The notes under the pieces were generated by a model, which saw nothing but the letters and a program-made list of their open reading frames with translations, was not told the origin of the DNA and searched no databases. From NCBI RefSeq assembly GCF_003148745.1, contig NZ_QGGU01000002.1, forward strand, positions 1 through 64,000: DNA of 64,000 nucleotides. Reading direction: 5' to 3'. Below are positions 34,525 to 45,086 of this stretch, piece by piece. The position numbers were made by a program, and so were the translations under genes. This stretch comes from Pleionea mediterranea. GTDB taxonomy: Bacteria; Pseudomonadota; Gammaproteobacteria; Enterobacterales; Kangiellaceae. Position 1 is the stretch's first letter. Each line of letters starts with the position of its first letter.

Positions 34525-34812
34525 ATGAGCATTCGTCCACTACACGACCGAGTGATTATCCGTCGCTTGGAAGAAGAAACAACCTCAGCTGGCGGTATTG
34601 TTATTCCAGATAATGCCAAAGAAAAGCCAAGTCGTGGTGAAGTCATTGCGGTAGGTAATGGTAAGCCGCTGGATAACGGCGAAGTTCGTGCCCTGGCAGT
34701 CAAAGCAGGCGATAAAGTTCTGTTTGGTAAATTTGCCGGTACCGAAGTAAAAGTTGAAGGTGAAGAATTGCTGGTGATGCGTGAAGACGACATCATGGCC
34801 ATCGTTGAGTAA
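34525..34812 (+). CDS. groES: Co-chaperonin GroES
   Basis: The 95-residue protein starts [18 protein letters not shown] and has the mobile-loop region around [19 protein letters not shown] and the final EDDIMAIVE, the standard GroES sequence. It caps the GroEL cavity as a heptamer. A strong AGGAGAG ribosome binding site stands before ATG 34525. groEL follows after 67 bases. Confidence 0.98.
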   Translation: MSIRPLHDRVIIRRLEEETTSAGGIVIPDNAKEKPSRGEVIAVGNGKPLDNGEVRALAVKAGDKVLFGKFAGTEVKVEGEELLVMREDDIMAIVE

Positions 34813-34867
34813 GTTATAGCTGACTAACAGTTATAGAAACGTATTCAGTTATAAAACGAATTTTTAA

Positions 34868-36526
<1,659 letters not shown>

Positions 36527-36548
36527 TCGTCGCTACTCATCAAGTCTT

Positions 36549-36578
36549 AAAAAAGCCCCGATTTCGGGGCTTTTTTTT
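36549..36578 (+). terminator. Terminator of groES-groEL
   Basis: AAAAAAGCCCCG (36549-36560) and CGGGGCTTTTTT (36565-36576) pair perfectly around ATTT, with the T-run extending to 36578. It starts 22 bases after the groEL stop codon. Confidence 0.95.
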
Positions 36579-36748
36579 GCCATAAAGAAAGTTGCCGTGA
36601 TTCTATAGATGATAATAGAAGGTGTTTCTTTAGAAAAACTGCTACTGAAAGGCTATCGGCTATAGCGGATTAAACAGGGATTTGTTAAATTCGATGTAAC
36701 ATGTCAATTATCTGACTATTATAAGAATTTAAACGGGTATAAAAATCG

Positions 36749-37648
36749 ATGCTGTTCACTCGGGGCAAAAAGCGCACCATATTGTTTGCTGATGTATCTG
36801 GCAGCTCCGCGCTGTATAAGTCCGCAGGTAATGAAAAAGCTAAGCTGACCATCGATAAAATAATCAGTATCATGGAGTATTACACTCGCAAATTTGAAGG
36901 TCGAGTGGTCAAAACCATTGGTGATGAAATCATGGCTTGTTTTGACGATAGCGAGAAAGCTTGTCAGGCTGCCATGGAAATGCAAATTGAAGCAGAAGCA
37001 TTTGTTCAAGCTCATTCGTTGGGTGTGCGCATTGGGATTGGCTATGGCAAAACTTTGGAAGAAGGATCGGATTTGTTTGGTGAAGCCGTCAACGATGCCG
37101 CGTTTGTCACAGGCATTGCAAAAAGCTCACAAATATTACTGACTGACAGTGTAATTAGCCAGCTCCCTGAAAACCTGAAAAATGCGACTCAAAAGTTTGA
37201 CCAGGTGGCAATAAAAGGCGCTCTCGATCATTCCACCATACATCGTTTATTCTGGAAAACACCTTCAGCTGGTTTTTCAGAAACTCAGGTTTTCTCGTCA
37301 CATGACATGAGCAATCATATCGATGATAACTGCATTAAGTTAAAAGCGAACAACCAGAGTTTTGTGATACATCCATCCGATACCCCTTTTACCATTGGTC
37401 GAAATAACAAGCAGGTTTCTCTATTTATTGATAGTGAGCTAGTGTCGCGTGATCACTGCCATATTGTGTATAGGCGAGGTAAGTTTGTTTTGATCGATCA
37501 CAGCACCAATGGCACTTTTATCCAACCCGATGGCGCTCAGGAAATTTATTTGCGCCGTGAAGAACTGCCTTTATTGGGTGACGGTACGATTACTTTGGGA
37601 ATTTCTCAGTCTGCCTCGAATAAGGATATTATTCAGTTTGAATCATAG
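36749..37648 (+). CDS. Class III cyclase-like domain with C-terminal FHA domain
   Basis: The 299-residue protein joins a class III nucleotide cyclase homology domain (about 8-170) to an FHA domain (about 205-290). The metal-binding Asp 15 (FADVSGSS) and Asp 59 (KTIGDEIMA) are present, as are the ATP-selecting Lys 55 and Asp 108 candidates and Asn 115. The arginine expected four residues after this Asn is replaced by Phe 119, so activity is doubtful. The FHA part has FTIGRNN, SRDHCHI and STNGTF, the usual phosphothreonine-binding residues. No Ser/Thr kinase gene is near. It lies downstream of the groEL terminator and 63 bases before a ParA-like gene. Confidence 0.8.
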   Translation: MLFTRGKKRTILFADVSGSSALYKSAGNEKAKLTIDKIISIMEYYTRKFEGRVVKTIGDEIMACFDDSEKACQAAMEMQIEAEAFVQAHSLGVRIGIGYGKTLEEGSDLFGEAVNDAAFVTGIAKSSQILLTDSVISQLPENLKNATQKFDQVAIKGALDHSTIHRLFWKTPSAGFSETQVFSSHDMSNHIDDNCIKLKANNQSFVIHPSDTPFTIGRNNKQVSLFIDSELVSRDHCHIVYRRGKFVLIDHSTNGTFIQPDGAQEIYLRREELPLLGDGTITLGISQSASNKDIIQFES

Positions 37649-37711
37649 AGCAAAGCAGTTAAAAGTGTTGTTAAGCGTGAGTATAGAGTCAGCCGTAGTT
37701 GTTAGCCAACA

Positions 37712-38263
37712 ATGAAAACCATTGCATTATGGTCACCGAAAGGTGGCGTCGGTAAAACCACTCTGGCATTAAACCTTGCAGCAGCAGCTTACGCCAATGG
37801 CGATAAAGCCATATTATGTGATCTGGATCCACAGCAATCAGCGGTTGATGTTTTTAATGATAAAAAGCTGTCTTTCACTGTATTAAAAGGCATGCCTCCC
37901 GTCTCGCCACGAGCGGATGTAATGTTTCTTGATTTACCACCACGAACAGATATAGACGTAACCGGGGATATCGTATTAATACCATTAAGGGCAAGTATTC
38001 TTGATATACGGGCGGTTAATAAAGCGATACGTCATGTTCGACATAAACGCCTTGTTAAATGTGTTAATGCTGTGGATGTACGACGACAGGATGAACGAAT
38101 GTTGGCGATGCGAATGTATTCTGAAGGTGCTTTCCTGGTTAAAGATAGGAGTATTTACTCAAGAGCCATTTCGTTAGGTAAGACGGTATTTGATCTAGAT
38201 TTATACGGCGCACGAGAAGCAAGACAGGAAATGCAGCGGCTGTATTCGATTTTAACGGATTAA
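37712..38263 (+). CDS. Orphan ParA/MinD-type ATPase
   Basis: The 183-residue protein is a compact ParA-family ATPase. The deviant Walker A is PKGGVGKTT with the signature lysine (about 10-18), and Walker A' is CDLDPQQSA. The switch region reads [10 protein letters not shown]. No ParB or second segregation gene follows, and the protein is shorter than chromosomal ParA, so a chromosome-partition role is unlikely. Orphan ParA-like ATPases often position other cellular cargo. It may be functionally linked to the FHA-cyclase gene just upstream. A very stable bidirectional terminator ends the transcript at 38318. Confidence 0.82.
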   Translation: MKTIALWSPKGGVGKTTLALNLAAAAYANGDKAILCDLDPQQSAVDVFNDKKLSFTVLKGMPPVSPRADVMFLDLPPRTDIDVTGDIVLIPLRASILDIRAVNKAIRHVRHKRLVKCVNAVDVRRQDERMLAMRMYSEGAFLVKDRSIYSRAISLGKTVFDLDLYGAREARQEMQRLYSILTD

Positions 38264-38317
38264 ATGACTGGATGTATTAATCATTGCAGTAAGTGGCAAA
38301 GACAGATAAAAAGACTA

Positions 38318-38356
38318 GACATTAAAAAAGGGGCTGAAAGCCCCTTTTTTAATGTC
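38318..38356. terminator. Perfect 18-bp bidirectional terminator
   Basis: GACATTAAAAAAGGGGCT (38318-38335) pairs with AGCCCCTTTTTTAATGTC (38339-38356) without mismatch, leaving a 3-base loop. A-runs and T-runs on both sides make it work on both strands, for the ParA-like gene (plus) and the histone-like gene (minus). Confidence 0.92.
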
Positions 38357-38371
38357 GGAAGATAAGAAGGA

Positions 38372-38974
38372 TTACTTCTTCTTAGCAGCCGCTTTCTTTT
38401 TACGACGTGCTTTCTTCTTCTTAGGCTTAGAAGCCGCTTTAACTAATTTAGCTTCTAATTTTTCCAGTTGAGCATCCTGTTTTGCACGGAACTTCTCAAC
38501 CGCTGTAGCCGCTTTAGCCGCTGCTTTGTCCATTTTATTGGCTACGCCTTGAATGGACTTAACAGAAGCACTGGCTTCTTTAGAGCTTTCTTTAGCTGCT
38601 TTAGCTGCTGCACGAGCTGCTTTTACTGCTTCAGCTGCTTTTTTCTTGGCAGTAACTGCTTTAGCCGCTGCTTTTTTTGACGCTGCAGTTTTACGCTTTT
38701 TCGCTGCATCACGCTTTGCTTTTAACGCTTTATTTGCAGAGTCAGCTTTCTTCTGTGCGTCGGCCAGTTTCTTTTCAGCTTTTTGAGCAGCCGCATTTGC
38801 TTTTGCCGCTACTTTTTCTGCTGCAGTTAATGCTTTTGCTGTTGCACCAGTTGCTGCCGCTTTAGTTTTACGCACTGCTTTTTTAGTCGCCTTTTTTGCA
38901 ACTTTTTTCGTTGCTTTTTTGGGTGACTTTTTCGCAGATACCTTGCGTTTCTTTTTAATAGCACCTTTAGCCAT
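38372..38974 (-). CDS. Histone H1-like, lysine/alanine-rich DNA-binding protein
   Basis: The 200-residue protein consists almost entirely of Lys and Ala with some Ser, Thr and Glu. Many KKA, KKAAAK and AAKA repeats are arranged as basic tails at both ends and a helical, less basic centre (about 45-165). Such sequences resemble the eukaryotic histone H1 tail, AlgP (AlgR3) of Pseudomonas and chlamydial Hc2, and bind DNA without sequence specificity. Codon-level repetitiveness suggests length may vary between strains. GGAGG before ATG 38974 gives a strong ribosome binding site. The role is probably nucleoid condensation or regulation, by analogy only. Confidence 0.8.
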   Translation of the reverse strand: MAKGAIKKKRKVSAKKSPKKATKKVAKKATKKAVRKTKAAATGATAKALTAAEKVAAKANAAAQKAEKKLADAQKKADSANKALKAKRDAAKKRKTAASKKAAAKAVTAKKKAAEAVKAARAAAKAAKESSKEASASVKSIQGVANKMDKAAAKAATAVEKFRAKQDAQLEKLEAKLVKAASKPKKKKARRKKKAAAKKK

Positions 38975-39017
38975 TGTTAACCTCCAAAATTAATGAGTGA
39001 ACGAGCTCAAAACAAAG

Positions 39018-39044
39018 TTTATAGCGTAAGTATGTGAATTTCAA
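39018..39044 (-). promoter_or_regulatory. Possible promoter of the histone-like gene
   Basis: On the minus strand TTGAAA (39044-39039) and TATAAA (39023-39018) are 15 bases apart, about 45 bases before the start codon. The spacing is short, so this is only a candidate. The gap 38975-39219 is very AT-rich and holds no gene. Confidence 0.3.
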
Positions 39045-39219
39045 AAAAAATCAATAAAAAAAAGCTAAAAAGGGATAAAAAGTGACTATTTTTTTTGTTT
39101 TTTCACTTTTTACTGCAAGTAATGCAGAAACTGACAAAAAGTGGCACGAAAAATAACAAAGAAAAGAATTACCAATTTACAAAAAACTTAATGGTACGCG
39201 ATCGCAATAACTATCAATT

Positions 39220-40020
39220 CTATTGTGAACTTTGCGTTTGAGTTTTTAACCAGCCATGAATTCTATTTGCAAAGAAAGCGGCATCTGAATCAATTAAATA
39301 GTGATTTGGTATTTTGTAATGAGTAAATGGCTGCTTGCTGCGTTTTTTCAAATTAATCAGCCAGGACTTTGTCTGATCTGAAGTATTCGATGGCGTATAA
39401 ACATAAATAGGCACCGTTAGCTTAATCAGGTTATTAAGGTTTTTTTCGCTTGAAAAATCCATTGATTGAGAAGCGACGATGATAACGCCATCGATTGTTG
39501 TAGGCTGACTATCAATTAAAGAGAAAAAAGCTGTAATAGCATCGTTTTTTACCAGAATATAGGTTTTGTAGTTTGAAGACTGCAACACAATATTAAGTGC
39601 CTGGTTCATTTGAACCTTAAAATCTACTTGATTGGATATTGATGAATTGTCGAGTTGATCCGTTTGAGGCTGATATAAGTGATACACATTCCATCCTAAA
39701 CTTGGTAGATCCTGACTGATCTTTTTATTAAATCCAGGTGTTTTGGTGGTTGAGCCAGAATCGGATACTACCAATATTTTTCCGTAATTTTTTTCAAATG
39801 TGTTTGGGTGATGTATTAATAACCCTTGTTGAGTGTCCGCATTTAGCCAGATAACTTGTTCGTCCGGGTAATTACTAGCAATTAGTTGTTCCCTGCTGGG
39901 CAGTGGTTTGGTAGTACTTGAATTAGATTGATTGGTGGACTCTGCCGCATAAAGAGAAGTTACATGCAGTAAGAAAAGGCAATTTAAAAACAAAGTGGTT
40001 AATACTTTCATAGATGGCAT
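39220..40020 (-). CDS. Exported alpha/beta-hydrolase-like protein, possibly DUF3530
   Basis: The 266-residue product has a signal peptide (about 1-27, cleavage near YAA) followed by LPSREQLIASNYPDEQVIWL, HPNTFEKNYGKILVVSDSGS and LPSLGWNVYHLYQP. The pattern resembles DUF3530 proteins, which have an alpha/beta hydrolase-like fold and no proven activity. I see no normal GxSxG nucleophile elbow, so catalysis is doubtful. The start ATG overlaps the upstream thioesterase-like gene's stop codon (TGATG), indicating translational coupling; an internal ATG three codons later is also possible. Confidence 0.6.
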   Translation of the reverse strand: MPSMKVLTTLFLNCLFLLHVTSLYAAESTNQSNSSTTKPLPSREQLIASNYPDEQVIWLNADTQQGLLIHHPNTFEKNYGKILVVSDSGSTTKTPGFNKKISQDLPSLGWNVYHLYQPQTDQLDNSSISNQVDFKVQMNQALNIVLQSSNYKTYILVKNDAITAFFSLIDSQPTTIDGVIIVASQSMDFSSEKNLNNLIKLTVPIYVYTPSNTSDQTKSWLINLKKRSKQPFTHYKIPNHYLIDSDAAFFANRIHGWLKTQTQSSQ

Positions 40021-40487
40021 CAGCTTATTTTCTTTATATAAAAGGTAGCTGTTATTTTGGCAGATACAATAGCGTCATGACTGACTTCTATTATTAAAGG
40101 TTGTTTTGCGGACTTGTTGAGTGACCATGATTGCTGCCAATTAATGAGTGGCGATTGATTATCAAACTGACAGTTTGCAATTAAATCACCAGCGATGGGT
40201 CGTTTGTAGGAAATATCGGCCTGACCAGCAACCACTGAGGCCTTTATATTGTTGCTTTTCAAAAAAGCAGAAATTAACGTCCAGCCCGATGTGATTCCTA
40301 AGGTATAAATGCTGCCAGCAAATGCAGTTTGATGACCGTTAATGTTTTGTTCCAGAGGAGCGGTAACCTGAATGGCTTGCTCGCTTAATGATTGTATTGT
40401 AATGCCTAATAATTTCGTCGCAGGAATATCCTGATGAATAGTGGTATTCCAATAATTGATGGGATCCATAAACTTACTCATAAACAT
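40020..40487 (-). CDS. YiiD C-terminal-like thioesterase (hotdog fold)
   Basis: The 155-residue protein corresponds to the hotdog thioesterase domain found at the C-terminus of YiiD. It has the family segments APLEQNINGHQTAFAGSIY, TLGITSGWTLI and VVAGQADISYKRPI. These proteins are thought to hydrolyse acyl thioesters, but the substrate is not known. It is the upstream gene of a coupled pair with the DUF3530-like gene. The N-terminus offers several ATG codons (40487, 40481, 40469). Confidence 0.75.
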   Translation of the reverse strand: MFMSKFMDPINYWNTTIHQDIPATKLLGITIQSLSEQAIQVTAPLEQNINGHQTAFAGSIYTLGITSGWTLISAFLKSNNIKASVVAGQADISYKRPIAGDLIANCQFDNQSPLINWQQSWSLNKSAKQPLIIEVSHDAIVSAKITATFYIKKIS

Positions 40488-40814
40488 ATTTACATTAGCG
40501 GTATTTTATTCGTTTCTCGTTAAATTTAATACCGGCTGATAAATATTGGAATTCCTGAGCCAGCGTTCGATACTAATCAAGCGAGTGAAGTGAATGATGC
40601 GCGCAAGGTTAATTGAATATGAGGCTCTATTTATTCTGTAATATAAAATCCAACGGTTAATCGATTAACCCCTCTTATTATTAATGGTCGTTTGTATGGA
40701 TGATCGAAAAAAGAAATTAGCTTGTTAGTTGAGTGGGTGTATAGGGCCATAGCCATTGATAGTTTTGAGCTATGACAGTGAGTGCTAATTATTAAATCAG
40801 GAAGACACTGATCG
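40488..40814. other. Divergent intergenic region with a perfect palindrome
   Basis: No credible gene is seen in this 327-base region between the thioesterase gene (minus) and the sigma factor gene (plus). It contains the perfect 16-base palindrome GGTTAATCGATTAACC (40655-40670), a good candidate operator. GAGTGCTAA occurs at 40780-40788 but without a second CIRCE arm. Confidence 0.5.
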
Positions 40815-41444
40815 GTGAATTCTATATTATTAAAAATCAATAATACTTTTACTGCCGATGTAGGTGACATGGAACAGCAGGTCGATCCAGACAGTGATGA
40901 AGCGTTAATGATCCGGTACTGCTCAGGTTCGACGGCAGCATTTGATTCGTTGTATTTACGACATAAAGGCGGCCTTTATCGTTTTTTCTTGCGACAGTGC
41001 GGACAGAAAGAATTAGCCGAAGAGCTGTTTCAGGATGTCTGGATAAAGCTGATTAATGCGCGACACCATTATGAAAAGACAGCAAAATTCACCACTTATT
41101 TATACCGCATCGCTCATAATCGTTTGATCGATCATTATCGCCACATGGGGTCATCTCAATACGCACTTCGAGTTGATGGCGATAATCAGGCCGTGGTTGA
41201 ACGTTCCGGCGATAACAATTCGGCGACGACCCTGCTTGAACAAATGGAAGTACACCAACAAATAAAAGTGGCAATTGCCGAGTTGCCTTTTGAACAGCGC
41301 GAAGCTTTTCTTATGCAGCAAGAAGGCCATTTATCGCTAAATGATATTGCCGAAATAGCCGGAACCACCCGAGAAACCATTAAAAGTCGTTTGCGATATG
41401 CCATGAAAAAGCTGCGTGAACAATTAGGAGAGAAAGCATCATGA
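40815..41444 (+). CDS. ECF-type RNA polymerase sigma factor
   Basis: The 209-residue protein (from GTG 40815) has region 2 with AFDSLYLRHKGGLYRFFLRQC, ELAEELFQDVWIKL and the promoter-melting TTYLYRIAHNRLIDHYR. Region 4 has LPFEQREAFLMQQEGHLSLNDIA and a helix-turn-helix ending GTTRETIKSRLRYAMKKLRE. This is a complete two-domain ECF sigma factor. ATG 40869 is an alternative start and would give 191 residues, closer to the usual size. It overlaps the next gene by 4 bases, which probably encodes its regulator. Confidence 0.9.
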   Translation: MNSILLKINNTFTADVGDMEQQVDPDSDEALMIRYCSGSTAAFDSLYLRHKGGLYRFFLRQCGQKELAEELFQDVWIKLINARHHYEKTAKFTTYLYRIAHNRLIDHYRHMGSSQYALRVDGDNQAVVERSGDNNSATTLLEQMEVHQQIKVAIAELPFEQREAFLMQQEGHLSLNDIAEIAGTTRETIKSRLRYAMKKLREQLGEKAS

Positions 41445-42109
41445 TCCAATCTAACGATGCTTATAGTGACAATGACAAGTTGCTCGCACTCTATAAGCAA
41501 GTATCCAACGAGCAGCCTGATCAAGATATTAATAAGCAGATAGCCGCTGCGGCGCACCGGAGCTCACTTGAAGTGAGTAAGGATGAAACGACGAACAGAG
41601 GTGAAAATGCTGCCAACGTCTGGAAAAATAGCTCAATATGGCGTTATATGAGACTCCCCGTTTCATTTATGGGAGCTTTGGTGATGACCGTTACCTTGGC
41701 CCATGTAATGTGGCCGATGATTAACCCTTCTGCTGACTCAGCCATTTCTGAGGCCTCAAAGCAGTCTGCACAACAAAGGATCACCGATATTCAATTGAGT
41801 GTGCAGCAATTATTGCAAGCAGATGATGTTGATCGTGACACCGATCCTTCAGAAACGATGGCTTTAACGGATGTACAAGACACATCATTACGGGTTCCAG
41901 AGCAACTAATGCCAGGCAATGAGCCCATTCTGGCGTTATCGAATACAGATTCTGAGGCAAACATAACACAACGGGATCGTTGGATAACGCGTATATTGTT
42001 GATGGCTGAGCAAGGGGATTTTCATGAAATGAACACCGAATTACAGCAATTTACCAAGCAGTATCCTGAATACCCTATTGGCGCTTTGGTACGGCCGTAT
42101 TTAAAATAG
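41441..42109 (+). CDS. Probable anti-sigma factor, membrane-anchored
   Basis: The 222-residue protein has a cytoplasmic N-terminus (about 1-70) with NDKLLALYKQVSNEQPDQDI, one membrane segment (about 72-92) and a periplasmic helical domain. The position (ATGA overlap with the sigma gene) and topology are those of an anti-sigma factor. There is no HxxxCxxC zinc motif, so it is not a ZAS-type protein. The identification rests on context more than sequence. Confidence 0.6.
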   Translation: MIQSNDAYSDNDKLLALYKQVSNEQPDQDINKQIAAAAHRSSLEVSKDETTNRGENAANVWKNSSIWRYMRLPVSFMGALVMTVTLAHVMWPMINPSADSAISEASKQSAQQRITDIQLSVQQLLQADDVDRDTDPSETMALTDVQDTSLRVPEQLMPGNEPILALSNTDSEANITQRDRWITRILLMAEQGDFHEMNTELQQFTKQYPEYPIGALVRPYLK

Positions 42110-42275
42110 CGATAAAAAACATCGGTTAAATTGTCTAAAAATCCATCAATAGCGGATAAAATTGCCTTATCAAGCCATTTGGGGATAGCCAGAGAACCCC
42201 CTTTTAATGTATGGTTACGCATTGTCTGAAATCCGTTCGGGCAACAATAAAATCATCTTGTTTACAATATAAAAA

Positions 42276-42292
42276 TGGTCAATTCCTGACCA
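42276..42292. promoter_or_regulatory. Inverted repeat upstream of coxB
   Basis: TGGTCA (42276-42281) and TGACCA (42287-42292) form 6-base arms around ATTCC. The site lies directly downstream of an AT-rich TACAATATAAAA stretch and 25 bases before the coxB start codon. It could be an operator for the cox operon or a small hairpin in its leader. Confidence 0.35.
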
Positions 42293-42317
42293 GGGTTGTT
42301 GATGGAGAAAGCACATA

Positions 42318-43475
42318 ATGTCATTACTCAAAAAAGTAATGTCAGGTTTGGTGCTGTTCGTTTCTATGATAATGGGCAGTTTATGGGCAGCCGAGCCTGA
42401 ATATTCCACACTTAATCTTCGTCCCGGAGTAACCGACAATTCGCAGTTAGTCTACGATCTTCATATGGAAGTCGTTGTGATTATGTTTGCGGTTGCCGCG
42501 TTAGTGTTTGCAGCAATTTTATTTGCCGTAATCCGTTTCCGTAAGTCGAAAAATCCTAATCCAGCAAAGTTTAGTCACAGTACGACTCTGGAAATCATCT
42601 GGACGGTTGTTCCGATGTTAATCCTGATTTACTTGACCAAGCCAGCCATAAGCTTGTTGTTGGATATGGAAGATACTTCTAAAGCCGATATGACCGTTCA
42701 GGTAACGGGCATTCAATGGAAATGGAAGTATAAATATCTGGATAGCGATATTGAGTTCATCTCATCGTTATCGACTCCTGCAGAGCAATACAACGATTAT
42801 GAGCGTAATGCTGCAGAAAAAGGCGAAAATTATTTGTTGGAAGTGGATAACGAAGTTGTTCTGCCAATTGGTAAAAAAATTCGTTTTTTAATTACAGCAG
42901 ATGACGTTATCCACTCTTGGTGGGTGCCTGACTTTGCCGTCAAAATGGACGCAATCCCGGGTTTTGTTAATGAAACATGGGCAAAAATAAATGAACCTGG
43001 CATCTATCGTGGTGTTTGTGCTGAATTATGCGGTCGTTTGCACGGATTTATGCCCATCGTTGTTCGAGCGGTACCACAAGCAGAATACGATCAGTGGGTT
43101 GAAAAGAAATTGGCCGAAAAAGCTGAGGCCGAGCGTTTAGCTGCTGAAGCCGCTGCAAGAAGCTGGTCGATGGAAGATCTGATGGCTCAAGGTAAAGAAG
43201 TTTATGAAGCCAAGTGTGCCGTTTGTCACCAATCAAATGGTGAAGGTTTAGGTACTTTCCCTGCGTTGAAAGGCAGTAAAGTCGCAACGGTTGACTCTGC
43301 TGACGATCACGCCCGACTGGTTATTTTAGGTTTAAACGCTATGCCGAAATTTGGCGAAGAGCTGTCTGATGCCGACTTAGCTGCGGTAGTCACATACGAG
43401 CGTAATGCCTGGGGTAATGACACAGGCGACACGGTACAGCCGGGTCGTATAGCTGAACTCAAAGCCGGTAAATAA
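42318..43475 (+). CDS. coxB: Cytochrome c oxidase subunit II with fused cytochrome c domain
   Basis: Subunit II takes electrons from cytochrome c and passes them through its CuA centre to subunit I. The 385-residue chain has a signal peptide (about 1-25), two membrane helices (about 48-70 and 90-110) and the CuA cupredoxin domain. CuA ligands are visible in VIHSWWVP and GVCAELCGRLHGFM. A C-terminal heme c domain (about 290-385) has CAVCH and a distal Met in LNAMPKFGEEL. The fused heme domain makes this a caa3-like variant. It opens the coxB-coxA-ctaG-coxC operon. Confidence 0.95.
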   Translation: MSLLKKVMSGLVLFVSMIMGSLWAAEPEYSTLNLRPGVTDNSQLVYDLHMEVVVIMFAVAALVFAAILFAVIRFRKSKNPNPAKFSHSTTLEIIWTVVPMLILIYLTKPAISLLLDMEDTSKADMTVQVTGIQWKWKYKYLDSDIEFISSLSTPAEQYNDYERNAAEKGENYLLEVDNEVVLPIGKKIRFLITADDVIHSWWVPDFAVKMDAIPGFVNETWAKINEPGIYRGVCAELCGRLHGFMPIVVRAVPQAEYDQWVEKKLAEKAEAERLAAEAAARSWSMEDLMAQGKEVYEAKCAVCHQSNGEGLGTFPALKGSKVATVDSADDHARLVILGLNAMPKFGEELSDADLAAVVTYERNAWGNDTGDTVQPGRIAELKAGK

Positions 43476-43487
43476 GGAGACTGAATC

Positions 43488-45047
43488 ATGGCACACGATC
43501 ATCATCCAACCGGCCTTTCACGCTGGTTATTCACAACTAACCATAAAGACATAGGTACTATGTATTTATGGTTCTCATTTATTATGTTTTTGATTGGCGG
43601 TTTAATGGCTCTGGGCATACGCCTTGAGTTGTTCCAGCCAGGATTACAATTTTGGGATCCAAACTTCTTTAATACTCTAACCACCATGCATGGTTTGATC
43701 ATGGTATTTGGTGCGGTGATGCCCGCCTTTGTTGGTTTGGCTAACTGGTTGATTCCAATGCAAATTGGTGCGCCAGATATGGCTCTGCCACGGATGAACA
43801 ACTGGAGCTTCTGGATTCTTCCTTTTGCTTTTGGCTTATTGTTAAGCTCGTTGTTTATGGAAGGTGGCGCACCTAACTTTGGTTGGACTTTCTACGCACC
43901 ACTATCAACCAAGTTTGGTCCACCGAGTACTGACTTCTTTATATTTGGTGTTCACTTAATGGGTATTTCATCCATTATGGGAGCCATTAACGTTATCGTG
44001 ACCGTATTTAATATGCGTGCACCCGGTATGACGTTAATGAAAATGCCTATGTTCGTCTGGACCTGGGTTATCACGGCATTCTTGCTAATAATGGTTATGC
44101 CAGTATTAGCCGGTGCGGTAACCATGATGCTGACCGATCGTCACTTTGGTACATCGTTCTTTGATGCAGCCGGTGGTGGTGATCCCGTTATGTTCCAGCA
44201 CATTTTCTGGTTCTTCGGACACCCTGAAGTTTATATTATGATTTTACCGGCATTTGGTATCGCTTCGCATATCATTCCGGCTTTCAGTCGCAAGCCTTTG
44301 TTTGGTTACTCGTCAATGGTTTACGCGACCGCTTCTATTGCATTCTTGTCGTTTATCGTATGGGCTCACCATATGTTTACCGTCGGGATGCCAGTGGCGG
44401 GTGAGCTTTACTTTATGATTGCTACCATGATTATTGCGGTACCAACCGGGGTGAAAATCTTCAACTGGGTTGCCACTATGTGGCGTGGCTCGTTAACGTT
44501 TGAAACTCCAATGTTATTTGCATTGGCCTTTGTTGTGTTATTTACATTGGGTGGTGTTTCAGGGGTTATGCTGGCGATGACACCGGTTGATAAGCAATAT
44601 CATGATACCTATTTTGTGGTTGCTCACTTCCATTACGTACTCTTCCCGGGTGCTATTTTTGGAACCATTGCGGCGGTGTATTACTGGTTACCTAAATGGA
44701 CTGGTAATATGTACAGCGAGTTCTGGGGCAAAATCCACTTCTGGTTCTCCATCATTGCCGTTAATCTGACGTTCTTCCCGATGCACTTCTCCGGGTTGGC
44801 AGGTATGCAGCGTCGTGTTCCAGATTACAACATGATGTTTGAAGGCTTTAACCAGATGTCTTCGATTGGTGCCTTTATGCTTGGTTTTGGTCAAATCATC
44901 TTCTTAGGTGTATTGATCCACTGCATTAAAGGTGGCAAAGGTAAAGCGACGGATAAAGTTTGGGAAGGCGCAGAAGGGCTTGAGTTTACTCACTTACCTT
45001 CACCTGCTCCGTACCACTCGTTCGAGCAATCACCTGAAGTTAAATAA
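43488..45047 (+). CDS. coxA: Cytochrome c oxidase subunit I
   Basis: The 519-residue protein is the catalytic heme-copper subunit with 12 membrane helices. Ligands are seen in [11 protein letters not shown] (low-spin heme), [12 protein letters not shown] (CuB His, cross-linked Tyr, and the A1-type Glu), [10 protein letters not shown] (CuB pair) and [11 protein letters not shown] (high-spin heme and low-spin heme His). The K-channel Lys lies in [13 protein letters not shown]. It is a type A1 oxidase. It follows coxB by 12 bases with an AAGGAGA ribosome binding site. Confidence 0.98.
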   Translation: MAHDHHPTGLSRWLFTTNHKDIGTMYLWFSFIMFLIGGLMALGIRLELFQPGLQFWDPNFFNTLTTMHGLIMVFGAVMPAFVGLANWLIPMQIGAPDMALPRMNNWSFWILPFAFGLLLSSLFMEGGAPNFGWTFYAPLSTKFGPPSTDFFIFGVHLMGISSIMGAINVIVTVFNMRAPGMTLMKMPMFVWTWVITAFLLIMVMPVLAGAVTMMLTDRHFGTSFFDAAGGGDPVMFQHIFWFFGHPEVYIMILPAFGIASHIIPAFSRKPLFGYSSMVYATASIAFLSFIVWAHHMFTVGMPVAGELYFMIATMIIAVPTGVKIFNWVATMWRGSLTFETPMLFALAFVVLFTLGGVSGVMLAMTPVDKQYHDTYFVVAHFHYVLFPGAIFGTIAAVYYWLPKWTGNMYSEFWGKIHFWFSIIAVNLTFFPMHFSGLAGMQRRVPDYNMMFEGFNQMSSIGAFMLGFGQIIFLGVLIHCIKGGKGKATDKVWEGAEGLEFTHLPSPAPYHSFEQSPEVK

Positions 45048-45052
45048 TTTGT

Positions 45053-45068
45053 GGCCTCGAAAGAGGCC
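45053..45068 (+). other. Intercistronic GAAA-tetraloop hairpin between coxA and ctaG
   Basis: GGCCTC (45053-45058), GAAA and GAGGCC (45063-45068) form a perfect 6-bp GC-rich hairpin starting five bases after the coxA stop codon. It lacks a T-run, so it is not a terminator. It might stabilise or process the mRNA so that coxA is made in excess over the assembly factor. Confidence 0.5.
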
Positions 45069-45086
45069 GTTGTTCCGGATGGCATT

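Noticed and set aside
38468-38865. Open frames opposite or alongside the histone-like gene
   Set aside because: Repetitive Lys/Ala codons keep other frames open; the predicted products are Cys/Phe or Leu-rich low-complexity sequences.
40631-40870. 79-codon minus-strand frame in the divergent gap before the sigma factor
   Set aside because: It covers the palindrome and the sigma gene's start, with no ribosome binding site or family resemblance.
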